30,916 nt of DNA from CALGLS01 sp047626155 (GCA_047626155.1 JBLHRR010000053.1:1-30916), one strand, 5' to 3'. Shown: positions 15,321-24,080, counted from the stretch's first letter. Numbers and translations are program-made. The notes: generated from the sequence alone by a model not told the origin.

Positions 15321-17414
15321 CTAGTTCGCTTCCGCAAACAAAGTCACATCCCCTTCGTACAAAATCTCCACCCCATCAATAAAGCGGACAATAGCATAAA
15401 ATGCATAAACCCCCGTCTGTGATTTTTCTCCTTTAAAGATACCATCCCAGCCATTTTGATTATCTCCCAATGGTAAGTCACGTCCTTCATAAACCTGAGC
15501 GCCCCAACGATTGAAAACCCGGAACTCTCTGATGCTTTCCGCCGCTACATTTCCATAGAGGGTGAAGAAATCATTAATGCCATCTCCATTAGGAGAAAAG
15601 GCGTTCGGGATGTAGATCGGACGGATTTTATTGACCGTTATATTAATATCATCCGTAGCGACACATCCTGCTAAGTTAGTTACGGAAATAGTATAGCTAA
15701 TGTTATTTGTAGTTGTACTGTTGGGGTCGAGGCAGTCAAGGCAGCTTAGCGAATCGATTGGCGACCAAATGATGGTATCCAAAATAGAACTAGGCGGACT
15801 GACCACCGCCTGCAAATCAGCATCCCCGCCAAGTACAATGGTAATGTCCTCGCCGAGATCAACACTAAGAGGCGGCGGATCTAATAGATTTGTGTTCAGA
15901 GAATCCAGGCAGCCTTTGGAATCCCGAATATAGATCGGAGAATAATTGCCAGCGGCTAAGTTATAGAAAGCAGCTCCTCCCTGAAAATTCACACCATCCA
16001 AACTATATTCATAAAAAGGATTTCCTCCATTTCCCGAAAGGAAAATAACACCCGTAGAATCGCCCGCACAAGCAGGGTCTATGGTTTCTTCTAATTGCAT
16101 AGACAAATCATCAGGAACTACACAGCAAGAACTAACTTCTACTTCGATAACTTTCGTAACGATACAGCCTTCCTGGGTTTCGACGACCAATGAAATACTT
16201 TTAGTACCAATGGAACTGTAAATGATTTCATGAGGGCCTTCCGTGTTGGCGCTTTGTGGATTGGCACCGCTGCCAAAGTTCCAGAACCAACTAATGATAT
16301 TCCCAGATTCGTAAGTCGAATTATCTGTAATAGAAATATTAACCGTATCACAGGCAATGCCGTCTTCTGGGGAAATACTGAAGTCCGCAAGTGGCCCTTG
16401 GAAGCTCCCTGTCCCTGAAAATTCGACAGAGAAACCATTACCCGTATTACTGAAATTGTTAACTACTACTGCATAAGCTGTCCCAGCAATCATATCTATG
16501 GCAGAAACAAAATTATCATCACCTGATTGGCAACCCGGAGATTCTTCTACATCTGTGGAGGATAGCGATAAGCCGGTATTTCCGGTACAAGGTGTCCAGT
16601 CTGGTTGACCAGGACCGACATTTTCACCAGAGGCCATACATCGTAACAATATTTTGTCATTGCAATTGGTTACGCCACTTGGCAATTCGTAAACGATGAA
16701 ATCTAAATCATCAGAAGGGTTGTTAGGGCTGAGGTTGAAAGCGAGGGTTCCTGAATCTTCGCAAGTCCAGGAATACCAGGTAGAAGCACTTTCGCCCTGC
16801 ATGCAGGTGTTGGCATCTACTTCTTGTGTCCCAAAACCAACAACACTTTGTACGGTGAAAGGAGATTTATCACAAAGGATAACAGAGGTCCCGCAATCTT
16901 GTTCAGGTTCCGGAACCTGATTAAAATTGTTTATACACATTTGGAAACTCCCTTCTGCTCCGTCTCGCCCATCTACCCGAAGGTAGTAGGTTTGCCCAAT
17001 GGTTAAAGGGCCGGCGAAGGATTCTGTAATATTGCTGTTGGAATTGTCTGAAGCACATTCTATGTCTGTCAGGTTTCCGCAACTGCCTTCATATAAAGCA
17101 AATTGAGGACTGTTTATAGTACCTCCCGTACTGATGGCTGTATTTCCAATTAAGGTGATATTGGCAGTATTGGCTTGAGCCACAAAAGAAAACCAGATGT
17201 CGTGGTAATCTGCCTGAGGGATACAGGTCGGAGGATCGGGCAGAGAAGCGGTTGCTCCGGTATTGTTATAAGCGCCAATGGAAGAGCACCAATTGCTGAG
17301 GTTGGTCAGATTGATGGCTGTGTTGCATTCGTCGTTGAGGGGTTGAGCAAAAGCCGTTCCTACGCAAAACAAAATAAAGGCAGCTGTCAGGGTTATAATA
17401 TTCTTCAGTTTCAT
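15321..17414 (-). CDS. Secreted multidomain protein with PKD domain and gliding-motility-type (CHU_C, T9SS type B) C-terminus
   Basis: 697 residues. Signal peptide MKLKNIITLTAAFILFCVGT... ends at AFA-Q. Two jelly-roll domains, with CNTAINLTNL and an LTIGQTYYLRVDG strand, then a second with TCEDSGTLAFNLSP, fill residues ~25-345. A PKD domain (~350-435, with WFWNFGSG and GTKSISLVVETQEGC) follows, then a SprB-like segment (CAGDSTG, YEYSLDGVNFQ, IRDSKGC), and the terminal CHU_C domain (IPNAFSPNGDGINDFFTL, FNRWGAQVYEG, GWDGIFKGE, TGVYAFYAIV). CHU_C tails direct T9SS secretion of large surface proteins. Role is most likely adhesion or matrix; no catalytic motif is seen. The next gene on the strand is lptC; whether it shares that transcript is unclear. 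Confidence 0.9.
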   Translation of the reverse strand: MKLKNIITLTAAFILFCVGTAFAQPLNDECNTAINLTNLSNWCSSIGAYNNTGATASLPDPPTCIPQADYHDIWFSFVAQANTANITLIGNTAISTGGTINSPQFALYEGSCGNLTDIECASDNSNSNITESFAGPLTIGQTYYLRVDGRDGAEGSFQMCINNFNQVPEPEQDCGTSVILCDKSPFTVQSVVGFGTQEVDANTCMQGESASTWYSWTCEDSGTLAFNLSPNNPSDDLDFIVYELPSGVTNCNDKILLRCMASGENVGPGQPDWTPCTGNTGLSLSSTDVEESPGCQSGDDNFVSAIDMIAGTAYAVVVNNFSNTGNGFSVEFSGTGSFQGPLADFSISPEDGIACDTVNISITDNSTYESGNIISWFWNFGSGANPQSANTEGPHEIIYSSIGTKSISLVVETQEGCIVTKVIEVEVSSCCVVPDDLSMQLEETIDPACAGDSTGVIFLSGNGGNPFYEYSLDGVNFQGGAAFYNLAAGNYSPIYIRDSKGCLDSLNTNLLDPPPLSVDLGEDITIVLGGDADLQAVVSPPSSILDTIIWSPIDSLSCLDCLDPNSTTTNNISYTISVTNLAGCVATDDINITVNKIRPIYIPNAFSPNGDGINDFFTLYGNVAAESIREFRVFNRWGAQVYEGRDLPLGDNQNGWDGIFKGEKSQTGVYAFYAIVRFIDGVEILYEGDVTLFAEAN

Positions 17415-17820
17415 TTTTCCGTATTTTTCCTATTTTAACATGTAATAAGTAACTGTTCAAAACTTATCATTAAGTTTGACCAATTACGTTTTCAAACGTT
17501 TAGCTGCTGTGTTTAATTTTCATTTGCCATAAAGAAAAACGAAATAGTCGCCCATGAGCAACAATGGTAGATTTAGATGAGCCAAACGAACTGCAAAAGT
17601 AGGAATAGTCTGAACCCGTTCATCATAAAATGTTACTTTTGTTCTCTCTCTCTGAAAAGGGAGCCTATATGAGCAATTTTAGGTTGACTTTGAACTCAAA
17701 TTAAGAATAAAACTCATGCAGCTAGATATTTATAGGTTGCCGGCTACTCCTTTAGGAGGCTGGGAGGTAGAAAAAGAAAATATCTATTTGCAGGAGTAAA
17801 ATCAATAAACACAGCTTTCT
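17415..17820. other. Divergent intergenic region upstream of the CHU_C gene and pssA
   Basis: 406 nt with no recognised gene. Two divergent -7-like boxes are present: TACTTTTG on the plus strand at 17634-17641 and the same octamer on the minus strand at 17593-17600. Each would give a leader of about 180 nt, and -33 elements are poor. The right part holds the hairpin element at 17717-17792. Confidence 0.5.
17717..17792 (+). repeat. Inverted-repeat-bounded element with CTCCTTTAGGAG core, upstream of pssA
   Basis: The 15-mers at 17717-17731 and 17778-17792 are inverted repeats (13 of 15 pair; TAGATATTT/AAATATCTA perfect). Between them lies ACTCCTTTAGGAGGCTGGGA with flanks (17743-17769), closely matching 10878-10901. 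It ends 28 nt before the pssA start. It may be a structured leader RNA or a small repeat element; the motif's occurrence in a convergent gap elsewhere favours the latter. Confidence 0.5.
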
Positions 17821-18531
17821 TTGCGAGCGAATATTCCAAATATCCTAACAGTTCTTAATCTGCTTTGCGGCTGCATGGCCATCGTCTGTGTGCTAAGCAA
17901 CGATTTTCAATTGGCATTTGTCCTCATCCTTATTGGTGGTCTGGCGGATTACTTCGATGGCATGGTTGCCCGGATGTTGAATGTACATTCTCCTTTCGGA
18001 AAAGAGTTGGACTCTCTGGCAGACATGGTCTCCTTTGGTGTTTTTCCAGCTATGATCCTGTATGTTTTACTGAGTAAGAATGGCGGTCCTATAATCGGGC
18101 CTTTACATCTGATTGGAATTCCTGGATTTTTACTAGCCGGTTTCGCCTGCATTCGCCTCGCCAAATTCAATCTGGATACCCGGCAAGCAGATGACTTTAT
18201 CGGAATGCCAACCCCTTCCTGTACTTTATTCGTGGTTGGCTTAATGCTGATGTACGATCATAATTCTTTTGGATTGGCCGATTGGCTTATTAGCCCTTAT
18301 GTGCTTTACCCCGTTATAGCGATATTTTCTTATTTGTTGGTTTCTGAAATTCCAATGTTTAGCTTTAAATTTAAACGGAAGCAATGGAAAGGCAATGAAC
18401 ATCGAATCGTGTTTATAGTTTTGGGAATTGTATTGTTAATCGTTTTAAGAGAAGTCGCTTTTTCTTTGCTGATTTTGATGTATGTTTTGTATGCGCTCTT
18501 TGGGGCGGTGGGGCGAACTTCTAAAGGGTAA
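17821..18531 (+). CDS. pssA: CDP-diacylglycerol-serine O-phosphatidyltransferase
   Basis: 236-residue polytopic membrane enzyme that makes phosphatidylserine from CDP-diacylglycerol and serine, the precursor of phosphatidylethanolamine. The CDP-alcohol phosphotransferase signature (DG-x2-AR-x8-G-x3-D-x3-D) is complete in DYFDGMVARML through FGKELDSLADMVSFG. Several hydrophobic segments follow. TTG at 17821 is taken as start because the family begins with a short IPNxLTxLNLLCGC stretch; a stop codon lies five codons upstream and the next ATG (residue 19) would remove this. The last codon (TAA) lies inside the intercistronic repeat copy B. It is followed by rsmI in the same direction, 108 nt away. 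A partner decarboxylase gene (psd) is not in the window. Confidence 0.9.
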   Translation: MRANIPNILTVLNLLCGCMAIVCVLSNDFQLAFVLILIGGLADYFDGMVARMLNVHSPFGKELDSLADMVSFGVFPAMILYVLLSKNGGPIIGPLHLIGIPGFLLAGFACIRLAKFNLDTRQADDFIGMPTPSCTLFVVGLMLMYDHNSFGLADWLISPYVLYPVIAIFSYLLVSEIPMFSFKFKRKQWKGNEHRIVFIVLGIVLLIVLREVAFSLLILMYVLYALFGAVGRTSKG

Positions 18532-18632
18532 CCGCAACGGCGCAACGAAAACGCTACGTCTTTATCATAGCATCTGTAAGGACGAAGTACATTAAGATAG
18601 TACTTTAGTGCTATTCATTTCACGACTCAACC
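18527..18632 (+). repeat. Intercistronic repeat, copy B (pssA/rsmI gap)
   Basis: Starts with GGTAACCGCAACGGCGCAAC, whose TAA is the pssA stop codon, and runs to 7 nt before the rsmI ATG, filling nearly the whole gap. Compared with copy A it lacks the central CACAAAG section but keeps both ends: GTACATTAAG..GTACTTTAGTGCTATT and the ACTCAAC block. The relative orientation (from upstream stop to downstream start) is the same as in copy A. Confidence 0.75.
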
Positions 18633-18639
18633 AACATTA

Positions 18640-19362
18640 ATGCTCTACCTCGTCCCTACTCCAATCGGCAATCTGGAAGACATGACCTTTCGCGCACTCA
18701 AAATACTAAAAGACGTAGATGTAGTGTTAGCGGAAGACACCCGTACTTCTAAAAAGTTATTCCAACATTACGAAATAGAAACGCCACTGCGGTCTTACCA
18801 TGCACATAACGAGCATGGCGTAACACCGAATTTGGTTGCCCAAATGCAAAGCGGGACTAAGATGGCGCTGATTACGGATGCGGGCAGCCCTGGTATTTCC
18901 GATCCTGGTTTTTTGTTGGTCAGAGCTTGTGTAGAAAGTGATGTAGAGATAGTGGCTTTGCCTGGGGCTACTGCTTTTGTTCCAGCCATTACCGCCTCTG
19001 GGATTCCTTGTAATCGTTTCTACTTTGAAGGGTTTTTACCGCAGAAAAAAGGAAGAGAGACTCGCTTGAAGTTTCTTGCGAAAATGACGGAAACTTTTGC
19101 CTTGTATGAATCTCCTTACCGTTTGGTGAAATGTTTAAAACAATTGTCAGAGCATTGTGGGGAAGAGAGAACGGCTGCCGTATGTAGAGAAATAACTAAG
19201 TTGTACGAAGAAGTGAAGCGAGGAAGCCTGGCAGAATTAATTGCACATTATGAAGGAGTGGATAAAGTGAAAGGAGAGATTGTAATCGTAGTAGCCGGAA
19301 ATGATAAAGTTGAAGAACGCCCATCAAAAATGAAAGAATGGAAAAAGAAAAACCGAGACTAG
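18640..19362 (+). CDS. rsmI: 16S rRNA 2'-O-ribose C1402 methyltransferase RsmI
   Basis: 240 residues, a tetrapyrrole-methylase-fold enzyme that 2'-O-methylates C1402 of 16S rRNA in the decoding centre using SAM. Diagnostic segments are at the N-terminus LVPTPIGNLEDMTFRAL, LAEDTRTSKKLFQHY, then ITDAGSPGISDPGF, and LPGATAFVPA-type strands, and the FEGFLPQKKGRETRL stretch. The end is lysine-rich, as often. ATG 18640 directly follows the intercistronic repeat. It is followed by a bidirectional hairpin terminator at 19437-19474. Cytoplasmic. The length is a little shorter than E. coli RsmI (~286) but normal for Bacteroidota. Confidence 0.92.
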   Translation: MLYLVPTPIGNLEDMTFRALKILKDVDVVLAEDTRTSKKLFQHYEIETPLRSYHAHNEHGVTPNLVAQMQSGTKMALITDAGSPGISDPGFLLVRACVESDVEIVALPGATAFVPAITASGIPCNRFYFEGFLPQKKGRETRLKFLAKMTETFALYESPYRLVKCLKQLSEHCGEERTAAVCREITKLYEEVKRGSLAELIAHYEGVDKVKGEIVIVVAGNDKVEERPSKMKEWKKKNRD

Positions 19363-19436
19363 CTCGCCTTACCGCCATTCTCACTCAACTCCAGACTTCG
19401 ATAAAGAGCACAGTTCATATTGCTCGTGATTAATAA

Positions 19437-19474
19437 AAAAAGGTCGAACATGATTTATCACGTTCGACCTTTTT
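19437..19474. terminator. Bidirectional rho-independent terminator
   Basis: The arms 19437-19454 and 19457-19474 pair at 17 of 18 positions (one A-C mismatch on the plus strand, G-U on the minus strand). The A and T runs at the ends give a U-tract in both directions. It separates convergent rsmI and the T9SS gene. Confidence 0.85.
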
Positions 19475-19494
19475 ATGCAGAATGAAAAGTAGTA

Positions 19495-20937
19495 TTACTC
19501 CACAATCAACTTCTTATTCGCAACCCCTTCCGTCGTCAAGATCTCCAACTGATAAAGTCCAGTAGGCAAATCAGCAACAGAAATACTAGACTTACTATTC
19601 TTGATCTGTGTTGTTTTGACCAATTGTCCTAACGTGTTGTAGAACTGAACAGAGGTAGCATCTAAATCTTGTACGTCTACTGTTATGATTCCTTCCTTTG
19701 CAGGATTTGGATATAGATTAATTTTTTTGTTTAATGGATTATCTTCGACTTTGGTTGACAATTCATTAATAATAACAACAGTTGCGTCTTGTTGATCAAT
19801 ACTAAGATTGATGATGTTACCATTTGCATCAATTGCTTTTATTCCGTTGATACCAATAGGGAACTGAACCTCGTTCTCAGAGCGACCATCAATAATATCA
19901 ACAACGATAATGAAGTCAAGTGTAGCTACACGGCCGAACCCTGTAGAACCGGTGTTATTTGTTTTGGTTATCCCTATATCTATTTGTCTTGTAGCTGCAA
20001 TGTTTTTACCGTAAGGTAGAACCTCATCCATACTACCGAAAAAGCTATTAGAGTTATAAATTAAATTAATCCCAGCAGAAGCTTCTGTCAAAGTAGTATC
20101 GTAATCCAGAAACAAAGAGAGTCCGTGTAAGTCTTCAATAGGATTGTCTGCATCTCCAATCATTAATGCTGCGGATATATAAGCATAGTCGCCACTAGAC
20201 TGATTGATTACAAAAGTATCGATATCAAAATCAATCGTTACTCTTGGGCCATCTTCTTCTGTATAGTTGAATGTTTCTTCCATTGGAGTGTAATGTCCAA
20301 TCGTAGGAATCATATCAAATTCATTAATGACTCCATCTCCATTAGTGTCTAAGTGTTTGTAGTTTACGCCATCAGGTGTTTCCAAATCCCAATCTGCGCC
20401 CATCTGACCATACCATTCTTCCGGGTCACCGTTTCTGGCTGGTCCAGTTGCTCCAAACCCTAATCCCATATGCATGACATCATAGGAATCGGCTTTACCG
20501 TCCTTGTTTGCATCTCCAGGCCATACGCAGTCGGATAAATCACAAACGTCATTTGAAACTACGATGCTAATTACTTTGGAAGTAGAAGCTTGACAATTTC
20601 CATCATCGCTCCATATGGTTAAAGAGACATTGTAAATACCGCTGTTGGCATAACTATGCTCAATAGAATTATTAATAGAAGAACTGAAGTTGCCATCTCC
20701 AAAATCCCAACTTAAGTGGTCGTAGTCACCTTGTGATGAGTTATGGACGGTGATGGTTCCTACCGAAGGAGAAGAGTTGTCAACCATTTGAGTCTCAAAA
20801 GCAGCTAAACAATTCACAGCAACCTCATCATTAGAAGAAGTTGATCCGGCAAAGGTGCTAGAAGCTGATAGTAGGAAGACAAGCAAAAAGAGCCCTAGAA
20901 CAGCTTTATTCCGTTGTGTAAAATTGAAAGAATTCAT
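19495..20937 (-). CDS. T9SS type A secreted protein with PKD domain, split dockerin loops and cohesin-like region
   Basis: 480 residues from ATG 20937. An in-frame codon at 21024 would add 29 residues ahead of the signal and overlap the promoter. The signal peptide is MNSFNFTQRNKAVLGLFLLV... ending near STFAG. Then comes a PKD domain (~30-110, LSWDFGDGNFSSS). Two dockerin-type calcium loops follow, GDANKDGKADSYD and DTNGDGVINEFD, separated by about 45 residues, wider than in cellulosomal dockerins and typical of Saprospiraceae. A beta-rich region (~230-390; LHGLSLFLDYD) resembles cohesins in outline. The C-terminus (NLYPNPAKEG, YNTLGQLVKT, LPTGLYQLEI, KKLIVE) is a type A T9SS sorting domain. 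Probably a cell-surface or matrix protein; function unknown. Preceded by its own promoter. Confidence 0.85.
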   Translation of the reverse strand: MNSFNFTQRNKAVLGLFLLVFLLSASSTFAGSTSSNDEVAVNCLAAFETQMVDNSSPSVGTITVHNSSQGDYDHLSWDFGDGNFSSSINNSIEHSYANSGIYNVSLTIWSDDGNCQASTSKVISIVVSNDVCDLSDCVWPGDANKDGKADSYDVMHMGLGFGATGPARNGDPEEWYGQMGADWDLETPDGVNYKHLDTNGDGVINEFDMIPTIGHYTPMEETFNYTEEDGPRVTIDFDIDTFVINQSSGDYAYISAALMIGDADNPIEDLHGLSLFLDYDTTLTEASAGINLIYNSNSFFGSMDEVLPYGKNIAATRQIDIGITKTNNTGSTGFGRVATLDFIIVVDIIDGRSENEVQFPIGINGIKAIDANGNIINLSIDQQDATVVIINELSTKVEDNPLNKKINLYPNPAKEGIITVDVQDLDATSVQFYNTLGQLVKTTQIKNSKSSISVADLPTGLYQLEILTTEGVANKKLIVE

Positions 20938-20978
20938 AGATGAGGCTTTATAAATGTGGTCTGGAAAATACCATGATA

Positions 20979-21009
20979 CAAATTTGCGAAAATAAAGGCG
21001 AATTTCAAA
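20979..21009 (-). promoter_or_regulatory. Promoter of the PKD/dockerin gene
   Basis: On the minus strand, TTTG (21006-21009) is followed, after 19 nt, by CAAATTTG (20979-20986), a near match to the -7 box. Transcription would start near 20972, giving a 35-nt leader to ATG 20937. It supports the shorter start. Confidence 0.45.
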
Positions 21010-21160
21010 GGACAAAAAATGCAATTTGTATGGTGGTTAAAGCAAATTATTGTCGCTTAATTTGCTGATTGTCAGTTTTTTAATTTGCATATTTTTATAT
21101 ATGCCGTTCTTTGGTTTATATTGGGCTTTTGCGGAAATGGGTTAAAAGACATGAGAAATA

Positions 21161-22582
21161 ATGATGAACGGAAAATTAATGATTCTCTTAAGGTCGCTTT
21201 CTACTAAAAATAGAATGCGGTTTCGAAAGTTTTTAACGTCTCCAATTTTTAATGAAAGTGAGCAAATGGTTAACCTTTTTAGTTTATTTGATGAAAATAT
21301 TATAACAATAAATAAAGAAAGTAGTTTAACCAAGAAGCAAATTTGGGCGCAATTATATGGCGAGTCTGTTTATAACGATGATCGATTAAGAAGGCTTTTT
21401 AGCGAATTGAATAAGTTGATCATGCAATTTTTAGCATTTGAAGAATATCAGAACGACCATTCGTCAGAGGCTTCTTATCTCCTACCTGCAATTAATAAGA
21501 GCAGCTTACAAAAACACTTTATTGGAGTAGTTCGGCAAACGAAAGACCAGCTACGTAACGAGGGTTTTCAAAATGCGGAGCATCACTACACGGCTTATCA
21601 AATTGAAAAGCAAAGCAGTTTATTCTTGGAGCGGACTGTTCATAAGAATAAAGAATTAGAACATAGTGAAAATGCTGATTTTCACTTGGATTGTTATTAT
21701 ATCCTTCGAAAATTATGGCATTACATTGGTCTTTTGATTTTAAAAGATGTTAGGTCTATTGAGATGAATTTTCATCTATTTCCTGATTTTTTAAATCATG
21801 TTGCTGGTAGTAAATTTATAGAAGTGCCTACAATAGAAATCTATTATAACACTGTTCTTGCATTCTTGGATCAGGAAAATGATGAACAGTTTTTGAAATG
21901 TAGAGCATTGCTAGATAAGAATGGAAAATATTTCAGAAAAGAGGAACTCCAGAGTATTTATTTGGCGGCTCAAAATTATTGTGCTTTCCGGATTAATAAA
22001 GGAGACTTAGAATACTATAGAGAACTGTTTAATATTTATAAAACATTAATTGAAGAATCCTTAGTCTTTAGCAAAGGAGTATTTAATCCTGGTGTTTATA
22101 AAAATATCATCACCGTAGGTCTCATGGTAGACGAACCCAAATGGGTCGAATCTTTCATCCAGGAATATTCTCAGTTCCTACCCAAGGAAAATCAAGACAA
22201 CGACCAAAATTACAATCTGGCTAAAGTTTACTTTCATGAAAAGGATTATAACAAAGTCATCAGTCAACTCCGTGAAGTAGAATACAAAAATTTGGTTTAT
22301 GCACTCGGGGGGAAACTAATGTTATTAAAAACCTACTACGAGTTAAAAGAAGTCAATGCACTGGATAGCCTAATAGATAGTTTCCGCATCTACTTACACC
22401 GAAACAAACTCATATCTCGTGATGTTCGTCAGCAGTATATGAACGTATTGCGTTTTGTGAGAAAACTACCTTTGGAAAAAACATATGATAAAGAATTTGT
22501 ACAGAAATTAAGAGGGCAGATCGAGGGTTGTAAGGCGCTGGCTGCAAAGCAATGGCTATTGGAAAAAGTGAGCGAGTTTTAG
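21161..22582 (+). CDS. Hypothetical helical (TPR-like) protein
   Basis: 473 residues, no signal peptide, almost entirely helical and charged. The N-terminal module (MILLRSLSTKNRMRFRKFLTSPIFN, then KKQIWAQLYGESVYNDDRLRRLFSELN) looks like a winged or helical domain that I remember from other Saprospiraceae hypothetical proteins, but it has no name I can give. From ~residue 190 it forms weak TPR-like helix pairs (YNLAKVYFHEKDYNKVISQL). The C-terminus (YRIYLHRNKL..., FVRKLPL...) has the same layout as the remnant at 7716-8366, so the two may be distant relatives. The start at 21161 (ATGATG) is plausible; a second in-frame ATG is at codon 2. Cytoplasmic scaffold role is a guess. Confidence 0.7.
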   Translation: MMNGKLMILLRSLSTKNRMRFRKFLTSPIFNESEQMVNLFSLFDENIITINKESSLTKKQIWAQLYGESVYNDDRLRRLFSELNKLIMQFLAFEEYQNDHSSEASYLLPAINKSSLQKHFIGVVRQTKDQLRNEGFQNAEHHYTAYQIEKQSSLFLERTVHKNKELEHSENADFHLDCYYILRKLWHYIGLLILKDVRSIEMNFHLFPDFLNHVAGSKFIEVPTIEIYYNTVLAFLDQENDEQFLKCRALLDKNGKYFRKEELQSIYLAAQNYCAFRINKGDLEYYRELFNIYKTLIEESLVFSKGVFNPGVYKNIITVGLMVDEPKWVESFIQEYSQFLPKENQDNDQNYNLAKVYFHEKDYNKVISQLREVEYKNLVYALGGKLMLLKTYYELKEVNALDSLIDSFRIYLHRNKLISRDVRQQYMNVLRFVRKLPLEKTYDKEFVQKLRGQIEGCKALAAKQWLLEKVSEF

Positions 22583-22608
22583 CAGTTGGCTTTTAGCAGC
22601 TAACTGCT
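22581..22608 (+). terminator. Hairpin overlapping the stop codon, AGCAGTT repeat family
   Basis: AGCAGTT (22581-22587) pairs with AACTGCT (22602-22608); the first arm contains the stop codon of the upstream gene. The sequence belongs to the same repeat family as 643-716. No U-tract follows, so terminator function is uncertain. Confidence 0.4.
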
Positions 22609-22634
22609 CCTCTACTAAATAGATACAAATTTCC

Positions 22635-22642
22635 TACCTTTG
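22635..22642 (+). promoter_or_regulatory. -7 box giving a predicted leaderless pabB transcript
   Basis: TACCTTTG matches TAnnTTTG exactly and ends 6 nt before the ATG at 22649. With the usual ~7-nt spacing the transcript would start at or next to the A of the ATG. No clear -33 element is seen. Confidence 0.5.
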
Positions 22643-22648
22643 CCCCGC

Positions 22649-23965
22649 ATGAACAATAAGACAGCTTCCATTCGCCGAAAGGCTACTTTTAATCTCCGTG
22701 ATCTTCCCGATTTTCACACTAAGGCACTCGTATGGGCGGCTACTTTTCCGCTTTGCACGGCATTGGACTCTAATCATTATGAAAAGGATAGCCATCACCG
22801 ATACGACCAGCTGATTGCGGTAGGAGAGGAGGTAAGCCTTCAGGCAAAACGAGGAGAAGATTCCTTTGAGCAATTGAAAAAATGGCACAAAAAAGAAGAG
22901 GATTGGTTGTTTGGGTACCTGAGTTATGATTTGAAGAATGAGGTAGAAAAGTTAGTTTCTAACAATAAAAATGTATTGCAGTGGCCGGATATGTTGTTCT
23001 TTCAGCCTTCCGTAGTTTTGGCTTTTGAAGAAGCAGAACTTACTGTTCATAGTATACATTTGAAGCCAGAGCTTGTAGTGTCGCAAATTTGTAATCAAAT
23101 TGTTAATGAAAATGAAAAGCAAATACCAAAGCCTGTTATCAAAAGTGGAATGACTAAGGAGTATTATCTGAAGTCAGTAGAAGCTGTCCGTCAACATATC
23201 ATAGCTGGAGATCTTTATGAAATGAATTTATGTCAGGAGTTCTTTGCAGAAAATTATGAGGTAGACCCCTTGCTGCTTTTTCAAGAGTTGAATGCTATTG
23301 CCAAAGCTCCTTTTGCTACATTTTTTCGTTGGGAAGATGCTTACCTCTGTTGCGCTAGCCCAGAGCGTTTTATCCAGAAAAGAAAGGATCTGATTATTTC
23401 CCAACCTATCAAGGGAACCATTGCTAGAGGAGAAACGGAAAAAGAAGATGTACAATTCCAACAAGACTTATACGCCAGTATAAAAGACCGGGCAGAAAAT
23501 GTAATGATCGTAGACCTGGTGCGTAATGATTTTGCACGAAGCTGCCAGTCGGGTTCGGTCAAGGTAAACGAACTTTTTGCGATCTATCCCTTTGAACAAG
23601 TCTCTCATATGATTTCTACCGTAAGTGGATTGTTACGAAAAGACATTCATTTTTCGGAAGCACTCAAAAATGCTTTTCCGATGGGCTCTATGACTGGAGC
23701 ACCAAAGGTAATGAGCATGGAATTGATAGAAAATTATGAAAAATGTCGCCGTGGTCTTTATTCAGGCACTGTTGGTTACATCACTCCTGAAGGTGATTTT
23801 GATTTCAACGTAGTCATCCGATCTATTCTTTATGATGCGGCTAAAAAATACCTATCCTTTCAGGTAGGCGGTGCCATCGTCTATGACTCCGTTCCGGAAA
23901 AGGAGTACGAAGAATGCTTGCTAAAAGCAAAAGGGATGCTGAAGGTTTTGGGGGTGGAAATTTAA
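22649..23965 (+). CDS. pabB: Aminodeoxychorismate synthase component I
   Basis: 438 residues from ATG 22649 (an in-frame TTG at 22640 lies in the promoter box). Converts chorismate, with ammonia from a glutaminase partner, to 4-amino-4-deoxychorismate for folate synthesis. The chorismate-binding domain fills the C-terminal ~270 residues: LYEMNLCQEFF, CCASPERF, the PIKGT motif with Lys255, RAENVMIVDLVRND, FPMGSMTGAPK, and YSGTVGYI. The Lys in PIKGT is characteristic of PabB, where anthranilate synthase (TrpE) has Ala, which decides the name. The N-terminal ~160 residues are the diverged lid domain, shorter than in TrpE. No pabA or pabC is adjacent; trpG from the trp operon could serve as amphibolic glutaminase. 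Confidence 0.88.
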   Translation: MNNKTASIRRKATFNLRDLPDFHTKALVWAATFPLCTALDSNHYEKDSHHRYDQLIAVGEEVSLQAKRGEDSFEQLKKWHKKEEDWLFGYLSYDLKNEVEKLVSNNKNVLQWPDMLFFQPSVVLAFEEAELTVHSIHLKPELVVSQICNQIVNENEKQIPKPVIKSGMTKEYYLKSVEAVRQHIIAGDLYEMNLCQEFFAENYEVDPLLLFQELNAIAKAPFATFFRWEDAYLCCASPERFIQKRKDLIISQPIKGTIARGETEKEDVQFQQDLYASIKDRAENVMIVDLVRNDFARSCQSGSVKVNELFAIYPFEQVSHMISTVSGLLRKDIHFSEALKNAFPMGSMTGAPKVMSMELIENYEKCRRGLYSGTVGYITPEGDFDFNVVIRSILYDAAKKYLSFQVGGAIVYDSVPEKEYEECLLKAKGMLKVLGVEI

Positions 23966-24080
23966 GTTTCCATTATTAGGATATCCCTGTGGAATAGAAT
24001 TGGCCTATGATTTGAAATATCTTATAACGAAATGGTTATCTCCGGGCAGTAAATATTAGACTTTATCCGGTTTTGGCCAC

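Noticed and set aside
16139..17460. Several 60-100-codon frames on both strands inside and beside the CHU_C gene
   Set aside because: They are out-of-frame shadows of the long, clearly coding minus-strand gene.
22649..23965. Naming this gene trpE
   Set aside because: The PIKGT lysine and the short N-terminal domain fit PabB, and it lies on the other strand from the trp operon.
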